This document shows, in pieces, positions 1 to 6,589 of a stretch of DNA of 64,000 nucleotides. The notes under the pieces are model-generated. The model was not told where the DNA came from and searched no databases. It worked only from the letters and a program-made list of their open reading frames with translations. The stretch comes from Tumebacillus amylolyticus. GTDB taxonomy: Bacteria > Bacillota > Bacilli > Tumebacillales > Tumebacillaceae. The DNA is taken from positions 425,541 to 489,540 of the forward strand of contig NZ_JAEQNB010000002.1 in assembly GCF_016722965.1 (NCBI RefSeq), written 5' to 3'. The position numbers and the translations under genes were made by a program. Every line of letters begins with the position of its first letter. Position 1 is the stretch's first letter.

Positions 1-422
1 GTGGGACTTATCAGATGATGCACAGTTACTGGACATCTGTGCCTTCGGACCCCTCATCTTCGCAGCATGAATTGGATCATGCCGAGTGGATCGAAAAGAC
101 AGCCAAAATCGTTTTTTCCACGTCGCTGGAGAAAGTCGAATGGAACAATTCCAGACTGGTGAAAGAAGATGTCGAGGAAGAGATCAAGAACCTCAAACAA
201 CAGCCAGGCAAGGATATGGTCATCCTCGGCAGTCCTAGGTTAGCACACTACCTTATGCAGCTTGATTTAATAGATGAGTATAAAATTACGGTTTCTCCCG
301 TCCTGATCGGCAGCGGGCTGCCGTTATTCCAAGGTCTCAAGGAGAAGATCAATCTTAAACTAATCGAAAACAAGACCTTTGATTCTGGAGCCATAGCCCT
401 CGTTTACCAGACGATTAGATAG
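1..422 (+). CDS. DHFR-like reductase (RibD C-terminal family), 5' end cut by window edge
   Basis: The reading frame is open from the first complete codon at position 3, so this is the C-terminal part of a longer gene. The first residues read GTYQMMHSYW, the usual internal G-x-T-Y-x-M-M motif of RibD C-terminal/dihydrofolate-reductase-like proteins, which sits about 50 residues into the family; an ATG at 15 is therefore not the true start. Further on come a VILGSPRLAHYLMQ segment and the conserved DEYKITVSPVLIGSGLPLF block typical of the family's substrate and NADPH side. Members are predicted NAD(P)H-dependent reductases of unknown substrate, often carried in accessory regions. A terminator follows directly. 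Family assignment is confident; substrate is unknown. Confidence 0.85.
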   Translation, partial: GTYQMMHSYWTSVPSDPSSSQHELDHAEWIEKTAKIVFSTSLEKVEWNNSRLVKEDVEEEIKNLKQQPGKDMVILGSPRLAHYLMQLDLIDEYKITVSPVLIGSGLPLFQGLKEKINLKLIENKTFDSGAIALVYQTIR

Positions 423-431
423 CTCAATAAG

Positions 432-458
432 CCGCCTCTTCAACGAGGCGGTTTTCTT
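432..458 (+). terminator. Intrinsic terminator after the DHFR-like gene
   Basis: GC-rich stem CCGCCTC/GAGGCGG with a short loop, followed by a T-rich tract, 10 bases after the stop codon. Confidence 0.85.
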
Positions 459-650
459 ATCGTAAAGACCAACATCAGGATTTTGGCGGATGGATACAAG
501 CGTATCGTTCAGATTGCGAATACGGTTTGATGTGAAAAATACGATTGCAACTCTGAGCAGTACGGCGAGTTCGGCGACTTCGTGTGAACCACAATACGTA
601 CACCACGGGTATGTCCTGTGGTGTTTTTTATGTAAAGAAGGGGAATTTTG
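459..650. other. Non-coding stretch with no supported gene
   Basis: About 190 bases between the first terminator and the GNAT remnant. Short open frames exist on the plus strand but none has a ribosome binding site or recognisable product. It includes the hairpin annotated separately at 600-629. Possibly decayed sequence. Confidence 0.4.
600..629 (+). terminator. Intrinsic terminator-like hairpin upstream of the GNAT remnant
   Basis: ACACCAC and GTGGTGT form a 7-bp stem around an 11-base loop, followed by a run of T. No supported gene lies immediately upstream, so it may end a decayed transcription unit or act as a leader hairpin for the remnant that starts at 651. Confidence 0.6.
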
Positions 651-800
651 ATGAATCTGTACGGCACTGCGATCTATATTCGAACGCTTGAACTCTCGGC
701 CGCAGAAGCGATGTTGCGTTTGGAAGTGAGCAATCGGGGTCTCTTTTTGCGGGGGCCGTTGCAGAGCTGCTATGTGGGGATTTTTAACTTCGGGAGTTGA
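651..800 (+). pseudogene. GNAT acetyltransferase remnant with internal deletion and lost C-terminus
   Basis: A 49-codon frame with a good ribosome binding site (AAGAAGGGG, 7 bases before ATG). The first ~28 residues (YIRTLELSAAEAMLRLEV) are the N-terminus of RimJ/RimL-type N-acetyltransferases. They run straight into RGPLQSCYVG, which in intact proteins lies about 60 residues later in the acetyl-CoA-binding core, and the frame then ends. The segment between and everything after the core strand are missing, so catalysis is not expected. The stop codon overlaps the -35 box of the following MerR gene. Family recognition is from memory of conserved motifs. Confidence 0.7.
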
Positions 801-842
801 CCTTCACGTTACGTCAAGCTGTACAGTGGAATTGTCAGGAGG
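797..842 (+). promoter_or_regulatory. MerR-type promoter with 19-bp spacer and dyad operator
   Basis: TTGACC (797-802) and TACAGT (822-827) are separated by 19 bases, the overlong spacing that MerR-family activators correct by twisting DNA. The spacer holds a GACCTTCACGTTACGTCAAG element of the TipA/Mta type. AGGAGG at 837-842 lies 9 bases before the TTG start of the MerR gene, so the regulator probably controls itself. Confidence 0.75.
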
Positions 843-851
843 CGATCACAC

Positions 852-1616
852 TTGGAATATACCGTGCAAAAGCTTGGCCAGTTAGCGGGGATCAGCACCA
901 GGACGCTTCGGTATTATGACGAAATCGGCATCCTCAAGCCGACTCGAATCAACTCGTCGGGGTACCGGATTTATGGTCAGGCGGAAGTGGACTCCTTGCA
1001 ACAAATCCTGTTCTACCGGGAGCTTGGGCTCAGTTTGGAAAGCATACGGGAGATCATCACCGACCCTTCGTTTGACGGGACCCGAGCTCTACGAGACCAC
1101 CGTGAACAACTCCTCGACAAACGAAAGCAATTAGACTTGCTGATTGCCAACGTGGAAAAAACAATCGCATCGTCCGAAGGGAGAATTCACATGAGCGACC
1201 AAGAGAAATTCGAAGGTTTCAAGCAAAACATGATCGAGGAAAACGAACGAAAGTACGGCAAGGAAATTCGTGAAAAATACGGTGAGGACACCGTCAACAA
1301 GTCCAACGAAAAAGTAAAAAATATGACCCAAGAACAACACGCCGAAGTCACCCGCTTGGCAGAGGAACTTGCCACCACACTGGCAGATGCCTTCCAAACC
1401 GGAGATCCGGCAGGCGATCTCGCGCAAAAAGCGGCCGATCTGCACAAGCAATGGTTGATGTTCTACTGGGCGCAATACAGCAAGGAAGCCCATGCCGGAC
1501 TTTCTCAAATGTATGTCGATGACGAACGCTTCCGAGCACACTACGATGCCAAACAACCGGGCACTGCCGAGTTCCTGCGGGATGCCATTCACATCTACAC
1601 CGGGATGAAAAAGTAA
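852..1616 (+). CDS. MerR-family regulator with TipAS ligand-binding domain
   Basis: 254 residues, TTG start chosen because AGGAGG lies 9 bases upstream. Residues 1-70 are a MerR winged helix (YTVQKLGQLAGISTRTLRYYDEIGIL, then SGYRIY), followed by a dimerisation coiled coil at about 75-110. Residues ~125-254 form an all-helical TipAS domain (family known from TipA and Mta), which binds thiopeptide or other hydrophobic compounds. Such proteins activate multidrug or self-resistance genes, and usually their own promoter; the 19-bp-spacer promoter directly upstream supports autoregulation. No transporter lies immediately downstream, so any other target is unclear. Confidence 0.92.
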   Translation: MEYTVQKLGQLAGISTRTLRYYDEIGILKPTRINSSGYRIYGQAEVDSLQQILFYRELGLSLESIREIITDPSFDGTRALRDHREQLLDKRKQLDLLIANVEKTIASSEGRIHMSDQEKFEGFKQNMIEENERKYGKEIREKYGEDTVNKSNEKVKNMTQEQHAEVTRLAEELATTLADAFQTGDPAGDLAQKAADLHKQWLMFYWAQYSKEAHAGLSQMYVDDERFRAHYDAKQPGTAEFLRDAIHIYTGMKK

Positions 1617-1665
1617 GCGGCCCCCCTGCAAACGACACCTTCAATCGATACAGGAAGCAAGCCAC

Positions 1666-1835
1666 TATGCTCAACAGATCGGAAGCCACCTTAGGTAGCC
1701 GGTCAGCAATCACTTTCATGACAGGTCGGAAACCTTTTTAGCTAAACGGGTCAGTAGCAAACTCTATCATGACAGGTCGGAAACCTTTTTAGCTAGACGG
1801 GTCAGTAGCAATCCCCTTTCATGGTGGGTCGGAAC
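1666..1835 (+). repeat. Tandem ~51-bp repeat, 3 copies plus a partial fourth, each able to fold into two hairpins
   Basis: Units begin near 1666 (diverged), 1716, 1767 and 1819 (partial). Units 2 and 3 are almost identical and each contains AGGTCGGAAACCT (a 4-bp stem with CGGAA loop) followed by T5, then GCTA...TAGC around an AACGGGTCAG-type loop. The block lies 50 bases after the MerR stop codon and runs into a strong terminator, so it could be a 3' untranslated element or an independent structured RNA. I do not recognise it as a named riboswitch or repeat family. Confidence 0.75.
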
Positions 1836-1867
1836 CCCCTCTTCACTTCTTGTGAAGGGGGGTTTTA
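1835..1867 (+). terminator. Intrinsic terminator ending the repeat block
   Basis: CCCCCTCTTCAC pairs with GTGAAGGGGGG around TTCTT, followed by TTTTAT. Confidence 0.85.
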
Positions 1868-1965
1868 TCATGGAATTATGAGGGCATGGCTATAGGTGAT
1901 TTTGTGGATTGTGTGTATGATAGAGGAAATGACTGGAAAAGTGTAGGTTGAGGTGTGACGGACTG

Positions 1966-2436
1966 ATGAAAAACGTTTTGCGTGCGTGTGGGTCTGGTTT
2001 GGCTGTTGGGTTTCTGCATGTGCTGCTCTTGATCTTGATCTGGTTCGGCTACTTTTTTGGGAGTTTGATCGGGGGCATGATCTTGTTTTCCGCTACGGGT
2101 GATGCGCTGTTTGCAAACAGGACGGCTCCTTTGGTGGTTGCGGGGTTGGTCTATCTCGGTTATGTCTTCGTCTGGTACATGATCTGGCTGTTGCAATTCG
2201 AGAATGGCAAGATCTCCTTTTTCTATTCGAAGTTGGGGTTTGCTCTCGTTCCTCTGGTGGTTGCGTTGGCGCTTTATCAGCCGGTCGATCCTGCGCAAGC
2301 TACGATGGCCATCCTCGACGTGCCCGACGAATTGATCAGAAGTTCTTTGCTTACAGCTCTCGTCCTGCTGCCGCTCTACTCAATCGGTCTGGTTCGATTT
2401 GTCCTCCCGAAAACTAAAAAAACCTCCATCTCATGA
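1966..2436 (+). CDS. Hypothetical four- or five-segment membrane protein
   Basis: 156 residues from the ATG at 1966; GAGGTG lies 10 bases upstream. An in-frame TTG at 1948 would add six residues but overlaps the ribosome binding site. The protein is strongly hydrophobic, with likely membrane segments near residues 8-35, 48-72, 85-105 and 127-150, a short soluble stretch before the last segment, and a basic tail KTKKTS. I do not recognise the family. It is a single-gene unit that ends in a terminator shared with the convergent EamA gene. Confidence 0.65.
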   Translation: MKNVLRACGSGLAVGFLHVLLLILIWFGYFFGSLIGGMILFSATGDALFANRTAPLVVAGLVYLGYVFVWYMIWLLQFENGKISFFYSKLGFALVPLVVALALYQPVDPAQATMAILDVPDELIRSSLLTALVLLPLYSIGLVRFVLPKTKKTSIS

Positions 2437-2457
2437 GCGAGAGAAGGAGGTTTTTTT
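2415..2457. terminator. Bidirectional terminator between the membrane protein and the EamA gene
   Basis: AAAAACCTCC and GGAGGTTTTT pair around the stop codon of the upstream gene; A-run on one side and T-run on the other serve both strands. Confidence 0.85.
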
Positions 2458-2460
2458 CAA

Positions 2461-3354
2461 TCATTCCCTGATGACAAACAAGACCCCGGAGAGAATCAAG
2501 AAGCTCCCCACCCAAAACAGGAAGCCCACCTGCTCACCCAAGATCAACCACCCGAGCATTGTCCCCACGAGCGGTTGGAAAAAGAAATACAGCCCGCCAC
2601 TCCCAGCCTCCACCATCTGCAACCCTTGGTTCCAGAGCAAAAAAGCGCCCGCCGTCGAAACGGTCCCCAGATACAAGAGCCCGAAGATCACACTCGGCTC
2701 AAACACAGGATGGAAGTCAAACGAAGACAGTTGATACAGCGAGTACGGTGACATAAAAACAAACGCGACGAGAATCGCATAGGTCGTGATCACCACTTGA
2801 GGATAGTCGCTCGGCACGCGCTTGACCAACACGGACATCAGCGCCCACGTCAACGCGGCGAGAAACAAAATCGCTCCCCCAAGCAGGATGCCGCTGCCAA
2901 ACCCGCTCTGCGCATCGCTCCCGTTTCCAAAGACGATCAGCAAGACCCCGACCGTCGCCAAACAAACGGACAATCCCTTGCGCCAATTCACTTTCTCTTG
3001 CAACAAGAACCGGGCAAACACCACCATAAACGCCGGCGTCGCCGAGGTAATCACAGCGCCCATCTGCGCAGACGAGAGCTTCGTGCCGATAAATTGCGCG
3101 GTGATCGACAAGAGATAGCCGATCAGCCCGATCGCCAACACCAGCGGTATGTCCTGCTTGCGAATCTTCCACGATTGCCGTGAGACCAGCCCCATGACAA
3201 CCAGCGTCACCGACGCGATCAGATAGCGAATCCACACCAATTCAAATGGCGGTATAACTTCCAGCACGATCTTGCTCACCACGTACGTGCCTCCCCAGAT
3301 GCCGGCGGCCAAGGCCAAGTACAGGGAGCCAAGATAGCGTTTTGAATTTGACAT
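2461..3354 (-). CDS. EamA/DMT-family metabolite exporter
   Basis: 297 residues with ten predicted membrane segments in two EamA repeats (first starting YLALAAGIWGGTYVVSKIV, second starting GILLGGAILFLAALTWALMSVLVKRV), the architecture and length of drug/metabolite exporters such as RhaT/YdcZ-like and amino-acid exporters. The ATG at 3354 is preceded by CGGAGGGA with a 9-base spacer. That ribosome binding site is the third partner in an upstream leader-peptide/hairpin arrangement, which suggests inducible translation. No terminator separates it from the sigma/anti-sigma pair upstream, so read-through from that operon is possible. Substrate unknown. Confidence 0.88.
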   Translation of the reverse strand: MSNSKRYLGSLYLALAAGIWGGTYVVSKIVLEVIPPFELVWIRYLIASVTLVVMGLVSRQSWKIRKQDIPLVLAIGLIGYLLSITAQFIGTKLSSAQMGAVITSATPAFMVVFARFLLQEKVNWRKGLSVCLATVGVLLIVFGNGSDAQSGFGSGILLGGAILFLAALTWALMSVLVKRVPSDYPQVVITTYAILVAFVFMSPYSLYQLSSFDFHPVFEPSVIFGLLYLGTVSTAGAFLLWNQGLQMVEAGSGGLYFFFQPLVGTMLGWLILGEQVGFLFWVGSFLILSGVLFVIRE

Positions 3355-3363
3355 AAGTAGTAG

Positions 3364-3429
3364 TCCCTCCGTTTTTTCAGGTCAGCTCCATCAGCTACCT
3401 AACGGAGAAAAAATGCCTCCCTCCGTTAG
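3364..3429 (-). promoter_or_regulatory. Candidate translational attenuator before the EamA gene
   Basis: On the minus-strand transcript, segment A (3421-3429, CTAACGGAG) pairs perfectly over 9 bp with segment B (3399-3407, CTCCGTTAG). Segment C (3364-3372, ACGGAGGGA) is the EamA ribosome binding site and repeats the core of A, so B can pair with C instead and hide it. The leader ORF's stop codon lies in A. The layout resembles erm-type or drug-pump translational attenuators; the direction of switching is inferred, not shown. Confidence 0.6.
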
Positions 3430-3479
3430 CGGCGGTCGGCTTTCGGGACGTCATTTTCAAACAGCGGTTTGAGAAACAT
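3426..3479 (-). CDS. 17-residue leader peptide of the EamA gene
   Basis: Reads MFLKPLFENDVPKADRR then TAA. The ATG has a very strong ribosome binding site (GGAGGTGA, 6 bases upstream), stronger than expected by chance for such a short frame. Its stop codon is inside the 5' arm of a perfect 9-bp hairpin whose 3' arm could alternatively cover the downstream ribosome binding site. Translation or stalling on this peptide could therefore set expression of the exporter. It is not a classic amino-acid attenuator peptide, as no residue is repeated in a run. Confidence 0.65.
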   Translation of the reverse strand: MFLKPLFENDVPKADRR

Positions 3480-3514
3480 GGGGTCTCACCTCCGAACTTG
3501 CTCTCCATGATCCT

Positions 3515-3543
3515 ATTATACGAAAATTCCTGCTACTTACCTA
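3515..3543 (-). promoter_or_regulatory. Possible promoter for the leader peptide/EamA transcript
   Basis: A perfect TATAAT (minus strand, 3520 to 3515) lies 35 bases before the leader ATG. The -35 region is poor, so this may need help from a regulator or be weak. Confidence 0.4.
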
Positions 3544-4389
3544 GCGCTTCTGAATCGTCTCGGCGATCTTCAACAGGTCTTGCGTGCTGAGGAACGGCGA
3601 GAAAATCTGATAAAACACTCCGTTTATCTCCGCCGTGATCGCGTGCGCCCCTACTTTCGCCCAGAGGAACGGTCCCGCCTGCGCCTCGCCGGAGAACACG
3701 TAGTGGCCGACGTTGCTTTTCGCCTGGTCCTTCATCGAGCTGTCGGGGGTTGCCAAGAAATACACGGTGTCCGTCTGGTTCGACGTCTCTCCGGCCATCG
3801 TGTATTCCAACTCGACCATCTGGTACATGAACTTCTCATCGCCGCCGATCAGCGACGTCGAATCCAATTGCAGCCGCTTGTCACCCAACTCCAAGAGCGG
3901 AAAACCAACTTGCGTATAGATGTTCGCAAGCGCCGCATATGCTTGGTCGCGGTCGTGCTCCACATCGGTCACCGGGCGCTCCACTGCCTGCTCCGGCGTC
4001 TTCGGATGATCCTGACTTTGCGAGAAAAACGCCGACACTTCGTGCTTCACCGCTTTTCCCGAATCGGTCCAGTTCAGAAACGCCGTGCCTGCAATGATCA
4101 GCACCGAAGCCGCGACCGCCACTCCGCGCCACCAGACGTCCATGCGGCGTTTTTGCTCCGCTTCTTCCAGACGATGCAAGGTTTGCGAGAGGATATCTCG
4201 GTGTGCGACCTGCACTTGCAACGCGCCGATGTCTCCGAACAACGCCCCAAACTCCCGAAACTCTCGGTCGCAATGGACACAGCCGCTCAGATGAGCGTGC
4301 AGCATCGTCTCTTCCTCCGCTACCAGTTCTCCGTCATAATACCGCTGAATCATGAACTCCATCTCTGCGCACGACATCCTCTCACTCAC
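3541..4389 (-). CDS. Anti-sigma factor with zinc-finger (ZAS) domain
   Basis: 282 residues. The N-terminus carries a ZAS-type motif HLSGCVHC (H33-x3-C37-x2-C40) with upstream helix, as in putative anti-sigma factors that bind ECF sigmas in the cytoplasm. One membrane segment follows at about residues 87-107, then a ~170-residue extracytoplasmic domain with no motif I can name, presumably the sensor. The start overlaps the end of the sigma gene by 8 bases, the usual translational coupling of sigma/anti-sigma pairs. Signal and regulon are unknown. Confidence 0.85.
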   Translation of the reverse strand: MSERMSCAEMEFMIQRYYDGELVAEEETMLHAHLSGCVHCDREFREFGALFGDIGALQVQVAHRDILSQTLHRLEEAEQKRRMDVWWRGVAVAASVLIIAGTAFLNWTDSGKAVKHEVSAFFSQSQDHPKTPEQAVERPVTDVEHDRDQAYAALANIYTQVGFPLLELGDKRLQLDSTSLIGGDEKFMYQMVELEYTMAGETSNQTDTVYFLATPDSSMKDQAKSNVGHYVFSGEAQAGPFLWAKVGAHAITAEINGVFYQIFSPFLSTQDLLKIAETIQKR

Positions 4390-4906
4390 CTCCGTGTAGC
4401 AAACTTTTCAACTTCTGGCGCGTGCGGTAGAGCCGCGAACGCACATGGGCTTCCGTGACCTCCATCGTCGCCGCGACTTCCGTATAAGACAATTGCTGCA
4501 AATGACGCAACACGAAAATCTCGCGGTCCTCCGTGTTCAACTTCATAATCTCCCGCCGCAAGTCGTCCAAGCGACTGCGTGTCGCCACCGTCTCTTCCAC
4601 AGACGGCGAGTAGTCGACGAAGGATTCGTCGAGCGGCACCGTGACGCGACGCTTTTTCCGAAGAGCATCGCGGTAGGTGTTCAGCACGACCGAATAAACC
4701 CAGGTGCGGAAGGAACTGTTGCCTTTGTATTGGTGCAGGGAACGGCAGATCTTCCACAGTGCGTCCTGCGCAACGTCTTCGCCGTCCATCTTGCTCCCGG
4801 TCAGGTAATAGGCGGTTTGGAACACATACGGTTCGATCATCCGCAACAACTCGGCCATCGACGAACGGCTCGCCAGCGCGTCGGCCACCAGATCTTGCTC
4901 TTTCAT
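4382..4906 (-). CDS. ECF (extracytoplasmic function) RNA polymerase sigma factor
   Basis: 174 residues. Region 2 spans roughly 25-90 (AYYLTGSKMDGEDVAQDALWKI, then SFRTWVYSVVLNTYRD) and region 4 spans ~120-170 (LNTEDREIFVLRHLQQLSYTEVAA, then VRSRLYRTRQKLK), with no region 3, which defines an ECF sigma. It is co-transcribed with, and inhibited by, the anti-sigma gene that overlaps its end. A sigma-A-like promoter lies upstream; I could not recognise a convincing ECF-type autoregulatory promoter. Targets are unknown, although the EamA exporter just downstream is a candidate. Confidence 0.92.
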   Translation of the reverse strand: MKEQDLVADALASRSSMAELLRMIEPYVFQTAYYLTGSKMDGEDVAQDALWKICRSLHQYKGNSSFRTWVYSVVLNTYRDALRKKRRVTVPLDESFVDYSPSVEETVATRSRLDDLRREIMKLNTEDREIFVLRHLQQLSYTEVAATMEVTEAHVRSRLYRTRQKLKSLLHGGE

Positions 4907-4935
4907 CCCCTTGCCTCCTCTGTCTCTCCCGGTTC

Positions 4936-4964
4936 TCTATACCCTTTTAGACGTGCGTTCGCAA
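4936..4964 (-). promoter_or_regulatory. Candidate promoter of the sigma/anti-sigma operon
   Basis: On the minus strand TTGCGA and TATAGA are separated by 17 bases. The same stretch also contains GAAC and GTAT about 14 bases apart, so an ECF-type promoter cannot be excluded. Confidence 0.4.
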
Positions 4965-5004
4965 AAAAAGTTGAAGCCCGCCCGTGCGGACTTCAACTTT
5001 TTTT
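4963..5004. terminator. Terminator between the GNAT gene and the sigma operon
   Basis: AGTTGAAG-CCCGC and GCGG-ACTTCAACT form a long stem with A and T runs on either side. The stop codon of the GNAT gene lies inside one arm. Confidence 0.85.
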
Positions 5005-5541
5005 CCACTCTGATGCCAGTTTGGAGTAAACGATGTGATCGACCCAGTGGTCGTACAGCCATTCGCGCTGGCGAAGCACGCCTTCGCGGGTGAAGCCGAG
5101 GCGTTCGGCGACGGCTTGGCTCTTGTAGTTCTCCGTCGCGACTTTGATTTCGACGCGGTTCAAGTTGTAGACTTCAAACGCCAGCTTGCAGAGTGCGTCT
5201 GTGGCGAGCGTCATCAGTCCCAGACCCGTGTATTCCTGACCGAGCCAGTAGCCGATGCTCGTCATGCGGTTGCCCCAGTCGATCCCGTGGAACCCGACGA
5301 CGCCGGCGATCTTGCCTTCCCAGAGGATGGCGAACTGCCCGCCTTGGTTGTCGGACACTTGGCGACGCGCCATTTTGATAAACGTCAAAGAGTCGAATGA
5401 CGTGCGGTTGTTGTCCACAAACGGCAACCATTCCCGCAAGTGGGCTCGGTTGCGGTCGAGCAACTCGTACATCTCCTGTGCGTCTTGCTCTTCGAACAAT
5501 CGTAATTCTGCGCTTTCTCTCAACGTGTAACGAAACAACAT
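4993..5541 (-). CDS. RimJ/RimL-type GNAT N-acetyltransferase
   Basis: 182 residues, the standard length for ribosomal-protein-serine acetyltransferase-like GNATs. Features: N-terminal LRLFEEQDAQEMYELLDRNR, a GVVGFHGIDW strand, the IGYWLGQEYTGLGLMTLATD acetyl-CoA pyrophosphate loop (Q/R-x-x-G-x-G/A type) and the C-terminal VAERLGFTREGVLRQREWLY typical of the RimL/YdaF group. ATG at 5541 is preceded by a GGAGGG-type site. Monocistronic; the stop lies in the terminator stem. Whether it modifies ribosomal proteins or small molecules cannot be told. Confidence 0.9.
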   Translation of the reverse strand: MLFRYTLRESAELRLFEEQDAQEMYELLDRNRAHLREWLPFVDNNRTSFDSLTFIKMARRQVSDNQGGQFAILWEGKIAGVVGFHGIDWGNRMTSIGYWLGQEYTGLGLMTLATDALCKLAFEVYNLNRVEIKVATENYKSQAVAERLGFTREGVLRQREWLYDHWVDHIVYSKLASEWKKS

Positions 5542-5654
5542 ACCCGTTCCCTCCTTGTACTGGTTCTACCAATTCCAGAGGGAGGGAGGAAATCCCTTTT
5601 TTTTGACGAAGGACTTTTAGATACCAATTGCTACCATGAGGAGCTGACGAGACG

Positions 5655-5735
5655 ATGTATGAAGCATCTGTACAACCAAGGAAAAACCCCGACCAAGTCG
5701 CCGAAGAGCTGAAAAGCAAAGGCGCGGTGGCGTAG
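5655..5735 (+). CDS. Possible 26-residue ORF upstream of the GNAT-domain gene
   Basis: Reads MYEASVQPRKNPDQVAEELKSKGAVA, ending one base before the next gene's ATG. GAGGAG lies about 11 bases before its start, while the following gene has only a weak site of its own, so the short frame could serve translational coupling. No family is recognised and it may be chance. Confidence 0.3.
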   Translation: MYEASVQPRKNPDQVAEELKSKGAVA

Positions 5736-5736
5736 C

Positions 5737-6543
5737 ATGAATCTGCCGTTGTCTACCGAGTTGGTCGTGCGTTTGGAAGAGGTCGTCGTCGAGCAGATGC
5801 GGGTTCGCCAGTCGATTTGGCGAGCGTATGAAGGCAATCCGATGAGGATCGAGATCGCAGCGTTCGGGCGGGCGACCGCATTTGTGAACCTCGGGATTCC
5901 GACACCGTTGCTCAATGTGGTGAAACTGCTCGGTGCACAAGAGCTGGAGCATCTGGATGACATCGTTGCATTTTATGAAACGCGGGGCATGGGGCCGACT
6001 TTGGAACTGAATCCTGCGTTTATGAGTCCTGAGTTTGGCAAGGCATTGGCACAACGGGGCTTCTACCAGGCGAGCTTCCAAACGATGCTCTACGGAGTGC
6101 CCACAGAGGACATTCCCGCTCCGGCGGAGGGCGTGCGGGTTCGGCGGATGAATCCAGAGGACTTCCCGCTGTTTGGCAAGTTGTACTGCGAAGGGTTTGG
6201 GATGCCGATGGAGAATGCGTCGTCCGTCGGGGAGAACAACCGAGTGCTCGATGAGCATCCGAGTTTTACGTACTATCTCGCAGAAGTGGACGGAGAGCCT
6301 GCGGGGGTGGCAAGTCTGTTCGTACACGCAGGAACCGCCTATTTCACGGCCGCCACCACGACAACTTCCCTGCGCAACCTGGGTGTGCAAAGCGCCCTGC
6401 TCCACCACCGAATCGCAGAAGCCGCCCGATTCGGCTGCGACCTCCTCTGCTCCCAAGCCCGCTTCACCAACAACAGCCTGCGCAACATGCAACGCGCCGG
6501 GCTGCAAGTTGCGTATTCCCAAGCACACTGGAACAAGCTGTAA
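5737..6543 (+). CDS. GNAT-domain protein with N-terminal extension
   Basis: 268 residues. The first ~120 residues (VNLGIPTPLLNVVKLLGAQELEHLDDIV and around) form a domain seen in two-domain GNAT-like proteins of Bacilli; residues ~125-268 hold a GNAT fold with RVRRMNPEDFPLFGKLYCEGF, an AGVASLFVHAGTAYFTAATT strand pair, a loop LRNLGVQSALLHHRIAEA at the acetyl-CoA position, and the ending NSLRNMQRAGLQVAYSQAHW. The classic R-x-x-G-x-G/A is present only as LRNLGVQ. Weak ribosome binding site; a short ORF upstream may couple to it. Substrate unknown. Confidence 0.8.
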   Translation: MNLPLSTELVVRLEEVVVEQMRVRQSIWRAYEGNPMRIEIAAFGRATAFVNLGIPTPLLNVVKLLGAQELEHLDDIVAFYETRGMGPTLELNPAFMSPEFGKALAQRGFYQASFQTMLYGVPTEDIPAPAEGVRVRRMNPEDFPLFGKLYCEGFGMPMENASSVGENNRVLDEHPSFTYYLAEVDGEPAGVASLFVHAGTAYFTAATTTTSLRNLGVQSALLHHRIAEAARFGCDLLCSQARFTNNSLRNMQRAGLQVAYSQAHWNKL

Positions 6544-6550
6544 CGAAAAG

Positions 6551-6587
6551 AAGACCTGCCACGCGTGTGCGTGCAGGTCTTTTTTTT
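6551..6587. terminator. Convergent terminator between the GNAT-domain gene and ppc
   Basis: AAGACCTGC and GCAGGTCTT flank a GC-rich loop; T8 follows on the plus strand. Confidence 0.85.
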
Positions 6588-6589
6588 CA

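Noticed and set aside
1666..1835. CRISPR array
   Set aside because: Three to four units follow each other without unique spacers, and no cas genes are present; it is a simple tandem repeat.
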